Positions 29,101 to 42,721 of a stretch of DNA of 64,000 bases are shown one piece after another. Numbering within the stretch: the first letter of the stretch is position 1; each line of letters starts with the position of its first letter. The notes under the pieces are model-generated. The model was not told the DNA's origin. It did not search any database and was given only the letters and a program-made list of their open reading frames with translations. The translations under genes and the position numbers were made by a program. Source of the stretch: Archivesica marissinica (taxonomy: Eukaryota; Mollusca; Bivalvia; Venerida; Vesicomyidae); the NCBI GenBank assembly GCA_014843695.1, contig CM026401.1, positions 26,123,978-26,187,977 on the forward strand. The letters run 5' to 3'.

Positions 29101-32100
29101 AGTACATACCTCTATAAGCCAGGAGACAGTACATACCTCTATAAGCCAGGAGACAGTACATACCTCTATAAGCCAGGAGACAGTACATACCTCTATCAGC
29201 CAGGAGACAGTACATACCTATATCAGCCAGGAGACAGTACATACCTCTATTAGCCAGGAGACAGTACATACCTCTATAAGCCAGGAGACAGTACATACCT
29301 CTATAAGCCTGGAGACAGTACATACCTCTATAAGCCAGGAGACAGTACATACCTCTATAAGCCAGGAGACAGTACATACCTCTATCAGCCAGGATACAGT
29401 ACATACCTCTATCAGCCAGGAGACAAGTACATACCTCTATAAGCAATGAGACAGTACATACCTTTATAAGCCTGGAGACAGTACATACCTCTATAAGCCA
29501 GGAGACAGTATATACCTCTATAAGCCAGGAGACAGTACATACCTCTATAAGCCAGGAGACAATATATACCTCTATAAGCCAGGAGACAGTACATACCTCT
29601 ATAAGCCAGGATACAGTACATACCTCTATAAGCCAGGAGACAGTACATACCTCTATAAGCCAGGAGACAGTACATACCTCTATAAGCCTGGAGACAGTAC
29701 ATACCTCTATAAGCCAGGAGACAATACATACCTCTATCAGCCAGGAGACAGTACATACCTCTATAAGCCAGGATACAGTACATACCTCTATAAGCCAGGA
29801 GACAGTACATACCTCTATAAGCCAGGAGACAGTACATACCTCTATAAGCCAGGAGACAGTACATACCTCTATAAGCCTGGAGACATTACATACCTCTATA
29901 AGCCAGGAGACAGTACATACCTCTATAAGCCAGGAGACAGTACATACCTCTATAAGCCAGGAGACAGTACATACCTCTATAAGCCAGGAGACAGTACATA
30001 CCTCTATAAGCCAGGAGACAGTACATACCTCTATAAGCCAGGATACAGTACATACCTCTATAAGCCAGGAGACAGTACATACCTCTATACAGGATACAGT
30101 ACATACTTCTATAAGCCTGGATACATTACATACCTCTATAAGCCAGGATACAGTACATACCTCTATAAGCCAGGAGACAGTACATACCTCTATAAGCCTG
30201 GATACATTACATACCTCTATAAGCCAGGATACAGTACATACCTCTATAAGCCAGGATACAGTACATACCTCTATAAGCCTGGATACATTACATACCTCTA
30301 TAAGCCAGGAGACAAGTACATACTTTATAAGCCTGGAGACAGTACATACCTCTATCAGCCAGGAGACAGTACATACCTCTATAAGCCTGGAGACAGTACA
30401 TACCTCTATAAGCCAGGAGACAGTACATACCTCTATAAGCCAGGATACAGTACATACCTCTATAAGCCAGGATAAAGTACATACTTCTATAAGCCAGGAG
30501 AAAGTACATACCTCTATAAGCCAGAGGAAAGTACATACCTCTATAAGCCAGGAGACAGTACATACCTCTATCAGCCAGGATACAGTACATACCTCTATCA
30601 GCCAGGAGACAAGTACATACATCTATAAGCAATGAGACAGTACATACCTTTATAAGCCTGGAGACAGTACATACCTCTATAAGCCAGGAGACAGTATATA
30701 CCTCTATAAGCCAGGAGACAGTACATACCTCTATCAGCCAGGAGACAATACATACCTCTATAAGCCAGGAGACAGTACATACCTCTATAAGCCAGGATAC
30801 AGTACATACCTCTATAAGCCAGGAGACAGTACATACCTCTATAGGCCAGGAGACAGTACATACCTCTATAAGCCTGGAGACAGTACATACCTCTATAAGC
30901 CAGGAGACAATACATACCTCTATCAGCCAGGAGACAGTACATACCTCTATAAGCCAGGAGACAGTACATACCTCTATAAGCCAGGAGACAGTACATACCT
31001 CTATAAGCCAGGAGACAGTACATACCTCTATAAGCCAGGAGACAGTATATACCTCTATAAGCCAGGAGACAGTACATACCTCTATAAGCCAGGAGACAGT
31101 ACATACCTCTATAAGCCAGGAGACAGTACATACCTCTATAAGCCAGGAGACAGTACATACCTCTATAAGCCAGGAGACAGTACATACCTCTATAAGCCAG
31201 GAGACAGTACATACCTCTATAAGCCAGGATACAGTACATACCTCTATAAGCCAGGAGACAGTATATACCTCTATAAGCCAGGATACAGTACATACCTCTA
31301 TAAGCCTGGATACATTACATACCTCTATAAGCCAGGATACAGTACATACCTCTATAAGCCAGGAGACAGTACATACCTCTATAAGCCTGGATACATTACA
31401 TACCTCTATAAGCCAGGATACAGTACATACCTCTATAAGCCAGGATACAGTACATACCTCTATAAGCCTGGATACATTACATACCTCTATAAGCCAGGAG
31501 ACAGTACATACTTTATAAGCCTGGAGACAGTACATACCTCTTAGCCAGGAGACAGTACATACCTCTATAAGCCTGGAGACAGTACATACCTCTATAAGCC
31601 AGGAGACAGTACATACCTCTATAAGCCAGGATACAGTACATACCTCTATAAGCCAGGATAAAGTACATACTTCTATAAGCCAGGAGAAAGTACATACCTC
31701 TATAAGCCAGAGGAAAGTACATACCTCTATAAGCCAGGAGACAGTACATACCTCTATAAGCCAGAGGAAAGTACATACCTCTATAAGCCTGGAGACATTA
31801 CATACCTCTATAAGCCAGGAGACAGTACATACCTCTATAAGCCTGGATACATTACATACCTCTATAAGCCTGGAGACATTACATACCTCTATAAGCCAGG
31901 ATACAGTACATACCTCTATAAGCCAGGAGACAGTACATACCTCTATAAGCCAGGAGACAGTACATACCTCTATAAGCCAGGAGACAGTACATACCTCTAT
32001 AAGCCAGGAGACAGTACATACCTCTATCAGGCAGGAGACAGTACATACCTCTATCAGCCAGGAGACAGTACATACCTCTATCAGCCAGAGGACAGTACAT

Positions 32101-33043
32101 ACCTCTATAAGCCAGGAGACAGTACATACCTCTATAAGCCAGGAGACAGTACATACCTATATAAGCCAGGAGACAGTACATACCTCTATAAGCCAGGAGA
32201 CAGTACATACCTCTATAAGCCAGGAGACAGTACATACCTCTATAAGCCTGGAGACAGTACATACCTCTATAAGCCAGGAGACAGTACATACCTCTATAAG
32301 CCAGGAGACAGTACATACCTCTATCAGCCAGGATACAGTACATACCTCTATCAGCCAGGAGACAAGTACATACCTCTATAAGCAATGAGACAGTACATAC
32401 CTTTATAAGCCTGGAGACAGTACATACCTCTATAAGCCAGGAGACAGTATATACCTCTATAAGCCAGGAGACAGTACATACCTCTATAAGCCAGGAGACA
32501 GTATATACCTCTATAAGCCAGGAGACAGTACTACCTCTATAAGCCAGGTACAGTACATACCTCTATAAGCCAGGAGACAGTACATACCTCTATAAGCCAG
32601 GAGACAGTACATACCTCTATAAGCCTGGAGACAGTACATACCTCTATAAGCCAGGAGACAGTACATACCTCTATCAGCCAGGAGACAGTACATACCTCTA
32701 TAAGCCATGATACAGTACATACCTCTATAAGCCAGGAGACATTTTTCAGCCAGGAGACAGTACATACCTCTATAAGCCATGAGACAGTACATACCTCTAT
32801 AAGCCAGGAGACAGTACATACCTCTATAAGCCAGGAGACAGTATATACCTCTATAAGCCAGGAGACAGTACATACCTCTATAAGCCAGGAGACAGTACAT
32901 ACCTCTATAAGCCAGGAGACAGTACATACCTCTATAAGCCAGGAGACAGTACATACCTCTATAAGCCAGGAGACAGTACATACCTCTATAAGCCAGGAGA
33001 CAGTACATACCTATATAAGCTTGGATAAATTACATACGTCTAT

Positions 33044-34043
33044 NNNNNNNNNNNNNNNNNNNNNNNNNNNNNNNNNNNNNNNNNNNNNNNNNNNNNNNNN
33101 NNNNNNNNNNNNNNNNNNNNNNNNNNNNNNNNNNNNNNNNNNNNNNNNNNNNNNNNNNNNNNNNNNNNNNNNNNNNNNNNNNNNNNNNNNNNNNNNNNNN
33201 NNNNNNNNNNNNNNNNNNNNNNNNNNNNNNNNNNNNNNNNNNNNNNNNNNNNNNNNNNNNNNNNNNNNNNNNNNNNNNNNNNNNNNNNNNNNNNNNNNNN
33301 NNNNNNNNNNNNNNNNNNNNNNNNNNNNNNNNNNNNNNNNNNNNNNNNNNNNNNNNNNNNNNNNNNNNNNNNNNNNNNNNNNNNNNNNNNNNNNNNNNNN
33401 NNNNNNNNNNNNNNNNNNNNNNNNNNNNNNNNNNNNNNNNNNNNNNNNNNNNNNNNNNNNNNNNNNNNNNNNNNNNNNNNNNNNNNNNNNNNNNNNNNNN
33501 NNNNNNNNNNNNNNNNNNNNNNNNNNNNNNNNNNNNNNNNNNNNNNNNNNNNNNNNNNNNNNNNNNNNNNNNNNNNNNNNNNNNNNNNNNNNNNNNNNNN
33601 NNNNNNNNNNNNNNNNNNNNNNNNNNNNNNNNNNNNNNNNNNNNNNNNNNNNNNNNNNNNNNNNNNNNNNNNNNNNNNNNNNNNNNNNNNNNNNNNNNNN
33701 NNNNNNNNNNNNNNNNNNNNNNNNNNNNNNNNNNNNNNNNNNNNNNNNNNNNNNNNNNNNNNNNNNNNNNNNNNNNNNNNNNNNNNNNNNNNNNNNNNNN
33801 NNNNNNNNNNNNNNNNNNNNNNNNNNNNNNNNNNNNNNNNNNNNNNNNNNNNNNNNNNNNNNNNNNNNNNNNNNNNNNNNNNNNNNNNNNNNNNNNNNNN
33901 NNNNNNNNNNNNNNNNNNNNNNNNNNNNNNNNNNNNNNNNNNNNNNNNNNNNNNNNNNNNNNNNNNNNNNNNNNNNNNNNNNNNNNNNNNNNNNNNNNNN
34001 NNNNNNNNNNNNNNNNNNNNNNNNNNNNNNNNNNNNNNNNNNN
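33044..34043. other. Assembly gap, exactly 1000 N, inside the 27-bp array
   Basis: A second run of exactly 1000 N has the same 27-bp repeat on both sides. It is a placeholder, and the array may be much longer than shown. Apparent open frames that cross it are meaningless. Confidence 0.98.
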
Positions 34044-37000
34044 GAGACAGTACATACCTCTATAAGCCAGGAGACAGTACATACCTCTATAAGCCAGGAG
34101 ACAGTACATACCTCTATCAGCCAGGAGACAGTACATACCTCTATAAGCCAGGAGACAGTACATACCTCTATAAGCCAGGAGACAGTACATACCTCTATAA
34201 GCCAGGAGACAGTACATACCTCTATAAGCCAGGAGACAGTACATACCTCTATAAGCCTGGAGACAGTACATACCTCTATAAGCCAGGAGACAGTACATAC
34301 CTCTATAAGCCAGGAGACAGTACATACCTCTATAAGCCAGGAGACAGTACATACCTCTATAAGCCAGGAGACAGTACATACCTCTATAAGCCAGGAGACA
34401 GTACATACCTCTATAAGCCAGGAGACAGTACATACCTCTATCAGCCAGGAGACAGTACATACCTCTATCAGCCAGGAGACAGTACATACCTCTATAAGCC
34501 AGGAGACAGTACATACCTCTATAAGCCAGGAGACAGTACATACCTCTATAAGCCTGGAGACAGTACATACCTCTATAAGCCAGGAGACAGTACATACCTC
34601 TATAAGCCAGGAGACAGTACATACCTCTATAAGCCAGGATACAGTACATACCTCTATCAGCCAGGAGACAGTACATACCTCTATAAGCAATGAGACAGTA
34701 CATACCTTTATAAGCCAGGAGACAGTACATACCTCTATAAGCCAGGAGACAGTACATACCTCTATAAGCCAGGAGACAGTACATACCTCTATCAGCCAGG
34801 AGACAGTACATACCTCTATCAGCCAGGAGACAGTACATACCTCTATCAGCCAGAGGACAGTACATACCTCTATAAGCCAGGAGACAGTACATACCTCTAT
34901 AAGCCAGGAGACAGTACATACCTCTATAAGCCAGAGGACAGTATATACCTCTATAAGCCAGGAGACAGTACATACCTCTATCAGCCAGGAGACAGTACAT
35001 ACCTCTATCAGCCAGAGGACAGTACATACCTCTATAAGCCAGGAGACAGTACATACCTCTATAAGCCAGGAGACAGTACATACCTATATAGAGCCAGGAG
35101 ACAGTACATACCTCTATCAGCCAGGAGACAGTACATACCTATATCAGCCAGGAGACAGTACATACCTCTATAGCCAGGAGACAGTACATACCTCTATAAG
35201 CCAGGAGACAGTACATACCTCTATAAGCCTGGAGACAGTACATACCTCTATAAGCCAGGAGACCGTACATACCTCTATAAGCCAGGAGACAGTACATACC
35301 TCTATCAGCCAGGATACAGTACATACCTCTATCAGCCAGGAGACAAGTACATACCTCTATAAGCAATGAGACAGTACATACCTTTATAAGCCTGGAGACA
35401 GTACATACCTCTATAAGCCAGGAGACAGTACATACCTCTATAAGCCAGGAGACAGTACATACCTCTATAAGCCAGGAGACAGTATATACCTCTATAAGCC
35501 AGGAGACAGTACATACCTCTATAAGCCAGGATACAGTACATACCTCTATAAGCCAGGAGACAGTACATACCTCTATAAGCCAGGAGACAGTACATACCTC
35601 TATAAGCCTGGAGACAGTACATACCTCTATAAGCCAGGAGACAGTACATACCTCTATCAGCCAGGAGACAGTACATACCTCTATAAGCCAGGATACAGTA
35701 CATACCTCTATAAGCCAGGAGACAGTACATACCTCTATAAGCCAGGAGACAGTACATACCTCTATAAGCCAGGAGACAGTACATACCTCTATAAGCCAGG
35801 AGACAGTACATACCTCTATAAGCCAGGAGACAGTACATACCTCTATAAGCCAGGAGACAGTACATACCTCTATAAGCCAGGAGACAGTACATACCTCTAT
35901 AAGCCAGGAGACAGTACATACCTCTATAAGCCAGGAGACAGTACATACCTCTATCAGCCAGGAGACAGTACATACCTATATCAGCCAGGAGACAGTACAT
36001 ACCTCTATAAGCCAGGAGACAGTACATACCTCTATAAGCCAGGAGACAGTACATACCTCTATAAGCCTGGAGACAGTACATACCTCTATAAGCCAGGAGA
36101 CAGTACATACCTCTATAAGCCAGGAGACAGTACATACCTCTATCAGCCAGGATACAGTACATACCTCTATCAGCCAGGAGACAAGTACATACCTCTATAA
36201 GCAATGAGACAGTACATACCTTTATAAGCCAGGAGACAGTACATACCTCTATAAGCCAGGAGACAGTACATACCTCTATAAGCCAGGAGACAGTACATAC
36301 CTCTATAAGCCAGGAGACAGTATATACCTCTATAAGCCAGGAGACAGTACATACCTCTATAAGCCAGGAGACAGTACATACCTCTATAAGCCAGGAGACA
36401 GTACATACCTCTATAAGCCAGGAGACAGTACATACCTCTATAAGCCGGAGACAGTACATACCTCTATAAGCCAGGAGACAGTACATACCTCTATAAGCCA
36501 GGAGACAGTACATACCTCTATAAGCCAGGAGACAGTACATACCTCTATAAGCCAGGAGACAGTACATACCTCTATAAGCCAGGAGACAGTACATACCTCT
36601 ATAAGCCAGGAGACAGTACATACCTCTATAAGCCTGGATACATTACATACCTCTATAAGCCAGGATACAGTACATACCTCTATAAGCCAGGAGACAGTAC
36701 ATACCTCTATAAGCCTGGATACATAAAAGTACATACCTCTATAAGCCTGGAGACAGTACATACCTCTATAAGCCAGGAGACAGTACATACCTCTATAAGC
36801 CAGGATACAGTACATACCTCTATAAGCCAGGATAAAGTACATACTTCTATAAGCCAGGAGAAAGTACATACCTCTATAAGCCAGAGGAAAGTACATACCT
36901 CTATAAGCCAGGAGACAGTACATACCTCTATAAGCCAGAGGAAAGTACATACCTCTATAAGCCTGGAGACATTACATACCTCTATAAGCCAGGAGACAGT

Positions 37001-40000
37001 ACATACCTCTATAAGCCTGGATACATTACATACCTCTATAAGCCTGGAGACATTACATACCTCTATAAGCCAGGAGACAGTACATACCTCTATAAGCCAG
37101 GAGACAGTACATACCTCTATAAGCCAGGAGACAGTACATACCTCTATAAGCCAGGAGACAGTACATACCTCTATAAGCCAGGAGACAGTACATACCTCTA
37201 TAAGCCAGGAGACAGTACATACCTCTATAAGCCAGGAGACAGTACATACCTCTATAAGCCAGGAGACAGTACATACCTCTATAAGCCAGGAGACAGTACA
37301 TACCTCTATAAGCCAGGAGACAGTACATACCTCTATAAGCCAGGAGACAGTACATACCTCTATAAGCCAGGAGACAGTACATACCTCTATAAGCCAGGAG
37401 ACAGTACATACCTCTATAAGCCAGGAGACAGTACATACCTCTATAAGCCAGGAGACAGTACATACCTCTATAAGCCAGGAGACAGTACATACCTCTATAA
37501 GCCAGGAGACAGTACATACCTCTATAAGCCAGGAGACAGTACATACCTCTATCAGCCAGGAGACAGTACATACCTCTATAAGCCAGGAGACAGTACATAC
37601 CTCTATAAGCCAGGAGACAGTACATACCTCTATAAGCCAGGAGACAGTACATACCTCTATAAGCCAGGAGACAGTACATACCTCTATAAGCCAGGAGACA
37701 GTACATACCTCTATAAGCCAGGACAGTACATACCTCTATAAGCCAGGAGACAGTACATACCTCTATAAGCCAGGAGACAGTACATACCTCTATAAGCCAG
37801 GAGACAGTACATACCTCTATAAGCCAGGAGACAGTACATACCTCTATAAGCCAGGAGACAGTACATACCTCTATAAGCCAGGAGACAGTATATACCTCTA
37901 TAAGCCAGGATACAGTACATACCTCTATAAGCCTGGATACAGTACATACCTCTATAAGCCAGGAGACAGTACATACCTCTATAACCTGGATACATTACAT
38001 ACCTCTATAAGCCAGGATACAGTACATACCTCTATAAGCCAGGATACAGTACATACCTCTATAAGCCTGGATACAGTACATACCTCTATAAGCCTGGAGA
38101 CAGTACATACCTCTATCAGCCAGGAGACAGTACATACCTCTATAAGCCAGGAGACAGTACATACCTCTATAAGCCAGGAGACAGTACATACCTCTATAAG
38201 CCAGGAGACAGTACATACCTCTATAAGCCAGGAGACAGTACATACCTCTATAAGCCAGGAGACAGTACATACCTCTATAAGCCAGGAGACAGTACATACC
38301 TCTATAAGCCAGGAGACAGTACATACCTCTATAAGCCAGGAGACAGTACATACCTCTATAAGCCAGGAGACAGTACATACCTCTATAAGCCAGGAGACAG
38401 TACATACCTCTATAAGCCAGGATACAGTACATACCTCTATAAGCCAGGAGACAGTACATACCTTTATAAGCCAGGAGACAGTACATACCTCTATAAGCCT
38501 GGAGACAGTACATACCTCTATCACATAGGAGACAGTACATACCTATATCAGCCAGGAGACAGTACATACCTCTATAAGCCAGGAGACAGTACATACCTCT
38601 ATAAGCCTGGAGACAGTACATACCTCTATAAGCCTGGAGACAGTACAAACCTCTATAAGCCAGGAGACAGTACATACCTCTATAAGCCAGGAGACAGTAC
38701 ATACCTCTATCAGCCAGGATACAGTACATACCTCTATCAGCCAGGAGACAGTACATACCTCTATAAGCAATGAGACAGTACATACCTTTATAAGCCAGGA
38801 GACAGTACATACCTCTATAAGCCAGGAGACAGTATATACCTCTATAAGCCAGGAGACAGTACATACCTCTATAAGCCAGGAGACAGTACATACCTCTATA
38901 AGCCAGGAGACAGTACATACCTCTATAAGCCAGGAGACAGTACATACCTCTATAAGCCAGGAGACAGTACATACCTCTATAAGCCAGGAGACAGTACATA
39001 CCTCTATAAGCCAGGAGACAGTATATACCTCTATAAGCCAGGATACAGTACATACCTCTATAAGCCTGGATACATTACATACCTCTATAAGCCAGGATAC
39101 AGTACATACCTCTATAAGCCAGGAGACAGTACATACCTCTATAAACTTGGATACATTACATACCTCTATAAGCCAGGATACAGTACATACCTCTATAAGC
39201 CAGGATACAGTACATACCTCTATAAGCCTGGATACATTACATACCTCTATAAGCCAGGAGACAAGTACATACTTTATAAGCCTGGAGACAGTACATACCT
39301 CTATCAGCCAGGAGACAGTACATACCTCTATAAGCCTGGAGACAGTACATACCTCTATAAGCCAGGAGACAGTACATACCTCTATAAGCCAGGAGACAGT
39401 ACATACCTCTATAAGCCAGGAGACAGTACATACCTCTATAAGCCAGGAGACAGTACATACCTCTATAAGCCAGGAGACAGTACATACCTCTATAAGCCAG
39501 GAGACAGTACATACCTCTATAAGCCAGGAGACAGTACATACCTCTATAAGCCAGGAGACAGTACATACCTCTATAAGCCAGGAGACAGTACATACCTCTA
39601 TAAGCCAGGAGACAGTACATACCTCTATAAGCCAGGATACAGTACATACCTCTATAAGCCAGGAGACAGTACATACCTTTATAAGCCAGGAGACAGTACA
39701 TACCTCTATAAGCCTGGAGACAGTACATACCTCTATCACATAGGAGACAGTACATACCTATATCAGCCAGGAGACAGTACATACCTCTATAAGCCAGGAG
39801 ACAGTACATACCTCTATAAGCCTGGAGACAGTACATACCTCTATAAGCCTGGAGACAGTACAAACCTCTATACGCCAGGAGACAGTACATACCTCTATAA
39901 GCCAGGAGACAGTACATACCTCTATCAGCCAGGATACAGTACATACCTCTATCAGCCAGGAGACAAGTACATACCTCTATAAGCAATGAGACAGTACATA

Positions 40001-42585
40001 CCTTTATAAGCCAGGAGACAGTACATACCTCTATAAGCCAGGAGACAGTATATACCTCTATAAGCCAGGAGACAGTACATACCTCTATAAGCCAGGAGAC
40101 AGTATATACCTCTATAAGCCAGGAGACAGTACATACCTCTATAAGCCAGGATACAGTACATACCTCTATAAGCCAGGAGACAGTACATACCTCTATAAGC
40201 CAGGAGACAGTACATACCTCTATAAGCCTGGAGACAGTACATACCTCTATAAGCCAGGAGACAATACATACCTCTATCAGCCAGGAGACAGTACATACCT
40301 CTATAAGCCATGATACATTACATACCTCTTTAAGCCAGGAGACAGTACATACCTCTATAAGCCAGGAGACAGTACATACCTCTATAAGCCAGGAGACAGT
40401 ACATACCTCTATAAGCCTGGAGACATTACATACCTCTATAAGCCAGGAGACAGTATATACCTCTATAAGCCAGGAGACAGTACATACCTCTATAAGCCAG
40501 GAGACAGTACATACCTCTATAAGCCAGGAGACAGTACATACCTCTATAAGCCAGGAGACAGTACATACCTCTATAAGCCAGGAGACAGTATATACCTCTA
40601 TAAGCCAGGATACAGTACATACCTCTATAAGCCTGGATACATTACATACCTCTATAAGCCAGGATACAGTACATACCTCTATAAGCCAGGAGACAGTACA
40701 TACCTCTATAAGCCTGGATACATTACATACCTCTATAAGCCAGGATACAGTACATACCTCTATAAGCCAGGATACAGTACATACCTCTATAAGCCTGGAT
40801 ACATTACATACCTCTATAAGCCAGGAGACAAGTACATACTTTATAAGCCTGGAGACAGTACATACCTCTATCAGCCAGGAGACAGTACATACCTCTATAA
40901 GCCTGGAGACATACATACCTCTATAAGCCAGGAGACAGTACATACCTCTATAAGCCAGGAGACAGTACATACCTCTATAAGCCAGGAGACAGTACATACC
41001 TCTATAAGCCAGGAGACAGTACATACCTATATAAGCCAGGATAAAGTACATACTTCTATAAGCCAGGAGACAGTACATACCTCTATAAGCCTGGAGACAT
41101 TACATACCTCTATAAGCCAGGAGACAGTACATACATCTATAAGCCAGGAGACAGTACATACCTCTATTAGCCAGGAGACAGTACATACCTCTATAAGCCA
41201 GGATACAGTACATACCTCTATAAGCCAGGAGACAGTACATACCTCTATAAGCCTGGAGACATTACATACCTCTATAAGCCAGAAGACAGTACATACCTCT
41301 ATAAGCCAGGAGACAGTGCATACCTCTATAAGCCAGGAGACATTACATACCTCTATAAGCCAGGAGACAGTACATACCTCTATAAGCCTGGATACATTAC
41401 ATACCTCTATAAGCCAGGAGACAGTACATACCTCTATAAGCCAGGATACAGTACATACCTCTATAAGCCTGGATACATTACATACCTCTATAAGCCAGGA
41501 GACATTACATACCTCTATAAGCCAGGATACAGTACATACCTCTATAACCTGGATACATTACATACCTCTATAAGCCAGGATACAGTACATACCTCTATAA
41601 GCCTGGATACATTACATACCTCTATAAGCCAGGAGACAGTACATACCTCTATAAGCCAGGAGACAGTACATACCTCTATAAGCCAGGAGACAGTACATAC
41701 CTCTATAAGCCAGGAGACAGTACATACCTCTATAAGCCAGGAGACAGTATATACCTCTATAAGCCTGGATACATTACATACCTCTATAAGCCAGGATACA
41801 GTACATACCTTTATAAGCCTGGAGACAGTACATACCTCTATAAGCCAGGAGACAGTACATACCTCTATAAGCCAGGAGACAGTACATACCTCTATAAGCC
41901 AGGATACAGTACATACCTTTATAAGCCTGGAGACAGTACATACCTTTATAAGCCTGGATACATTACATACCTCTATAAGCCAGGATACAGTACATACCTT
42001 TATAAGCCAGGAGACAGTACATACCTCTATAAGCCAGGATACAGTACATACCTTTATAAGCCTGGAGACAGTACATACCTTTATAAGCCTGGAGACAGTA
42101 CATACCTCTATAAGCCAGGATACAGTACATACCTTTATAAGCCAGGAGACAGTACATACCTCTATAAGCCAGGAGACAGTACATACCTCTATAAGCCAGG
42201 AGACAGTACATACCTTTATAAGTCAGGATACAGTACATACCTTTATAAGCCAGGAGACAGTACATACTTCTATAAGCCAGGATACAGTACATACCTTTAT
42301 AAGCCAGGATACAGTACATACCTTTATAAGCCAGGATACAGTACATACCTTTATAAGCCAGGATACAGTACATACCTTTATAAGCCAGGATACAGTACAT
42401 ACCTTTATAAGCCAGGATACAGTACATACCTTTATAAGCCAGGAGACATTACATACCTCTATAAGCCAGGAGACAGTACATACCTCTATAAGCCAGGAGA
42501 CAGTACATACCTCTATAAGCCAGGAGACAGTACATACCTCTATAAGCCAGGAGACAGTACATACCTCTATAAGCCAGGAGACAGT

Positions 42586-42594
42586 ACATACCTC
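42586..42594 (-). other. NADK: NADK 5' splice donor, founder of the 27-bp array
   Basis: The minus strand reads GAG before GTATGT. It matches the consensus donor CAG before GTAAGT at 7 of 9 positions. The same nine bases recur in nearly every 27-bp unit to the left, so the position of the authentic donor is inferred from the protein alignment (SWLIE aligns with THLME in known NADKs). The next units offer donors of equal strength. Confidence 0.7.
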
Positions 42595-42721
42595 TATCAG
42601 CCAGGAGATGAGGTGCTTGAATGGAATGAGGACATCCTCATCATATATTTTCTTCACAACGAACACAGAGAGTGGAGCTTTCTGCCATTTCAACTTCTGA
42701 TTGCCTGGATCTGGAATTGTC
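42592..42721 (-). CDS. NADK: NAD kinase, internal exon (start of the catalytic domain)
   Basis: NAD kinase phosphorylates NAD+ to NADP+ using ATP and supplies the cytosolic NADP(H) pool. After one split-codon base, this 130-bp exon encodes 43 residues including TIPDPGNQKLKW, SVFVVKKIYDEDVL and PFKHLISWLIE. From memory of animal NADK proteins, this matches the stretch IQDPASQRLTW ... SVLVIKK ... LLQPFKELCTHLMEE just before the GGDGT nucleotide-binding motif, which would lie on a later exon outside the window. The 3' splice site (ctatattttcag before G) is strong. The exon enters in phase 2 and leaves in phase 0 at GAG before GTATGT. An ATG-started reading from the internal KWQ methionine is not biological; this is an exon, not a gene start. 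It sits between two satellite arrays. Whether the gene is intact cannot be judged from one exon. Confidence 0.9.

Larger units (their letters stand above)
1..42591 (-). other. NADK: Predicted NADK intron, incomplete (at least 42.6 kb)
   Basis: The NADK exon at 42592-42721 reads leftwards into a splice donor, and nothing resembling the next NADK segment appears between that donor and position 1. The interval holds three satellite arrays, one SINE and two assembly gaps. The intron therefore extends beyond the window. An exon hidden in one of the two gaps cannot be excluded, nor can a rearranged gene fragment whose remaining exons are elsewhere. Confidence 0.65.
26195..42606. repeat. 27-bp satellite array seeded at the NADK splice donor, about 570 copies
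   Basis: A 27-bp unit (ataagccaggagacag, then tacatacctct on the plus strand) repeats for 15.4 kb of determined sequence around a 1000-N gap. Read on the minus strand, each unit is tcctggcttatagag followed by gtatgtactgtc. The first 15 bases match the 3' end of the adjacent NADK exon (42592-42606, tcctggctgatagag). The last 12 match the start of its intron. Variants include cct for cca, gata for gaga, catt for cagt, cttt for ctct and agaggaca for aggagaca. A rare marker, aagcaatgagac, recurs at 29441, 30627, 32380, 34685, 35361, 36199, 38765 and 39981, at spacings close to multiples of 27. Because 27 is nine codons, very long frames stay open on both strands (up to about 620 codons). They are array artefacts. 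Confidence 0.96.

Noticed and set aside
28751..30622. Long minus-strand open frame of 623 codons, and similar frames across the 27-bp array
   Set aside because: They are translations of a 27-bp tandem repeat, open in several frames and both strands, with no start context or non-repeat domain.
42223..42693. A self-contained 156-residue protein starting MKWQKAPL
   Set aside because: The methionine is internal to the NADK exon and the C-terminal half is splice-donor repeat. The exon model with a 3' splice site at 42722 explains it better.
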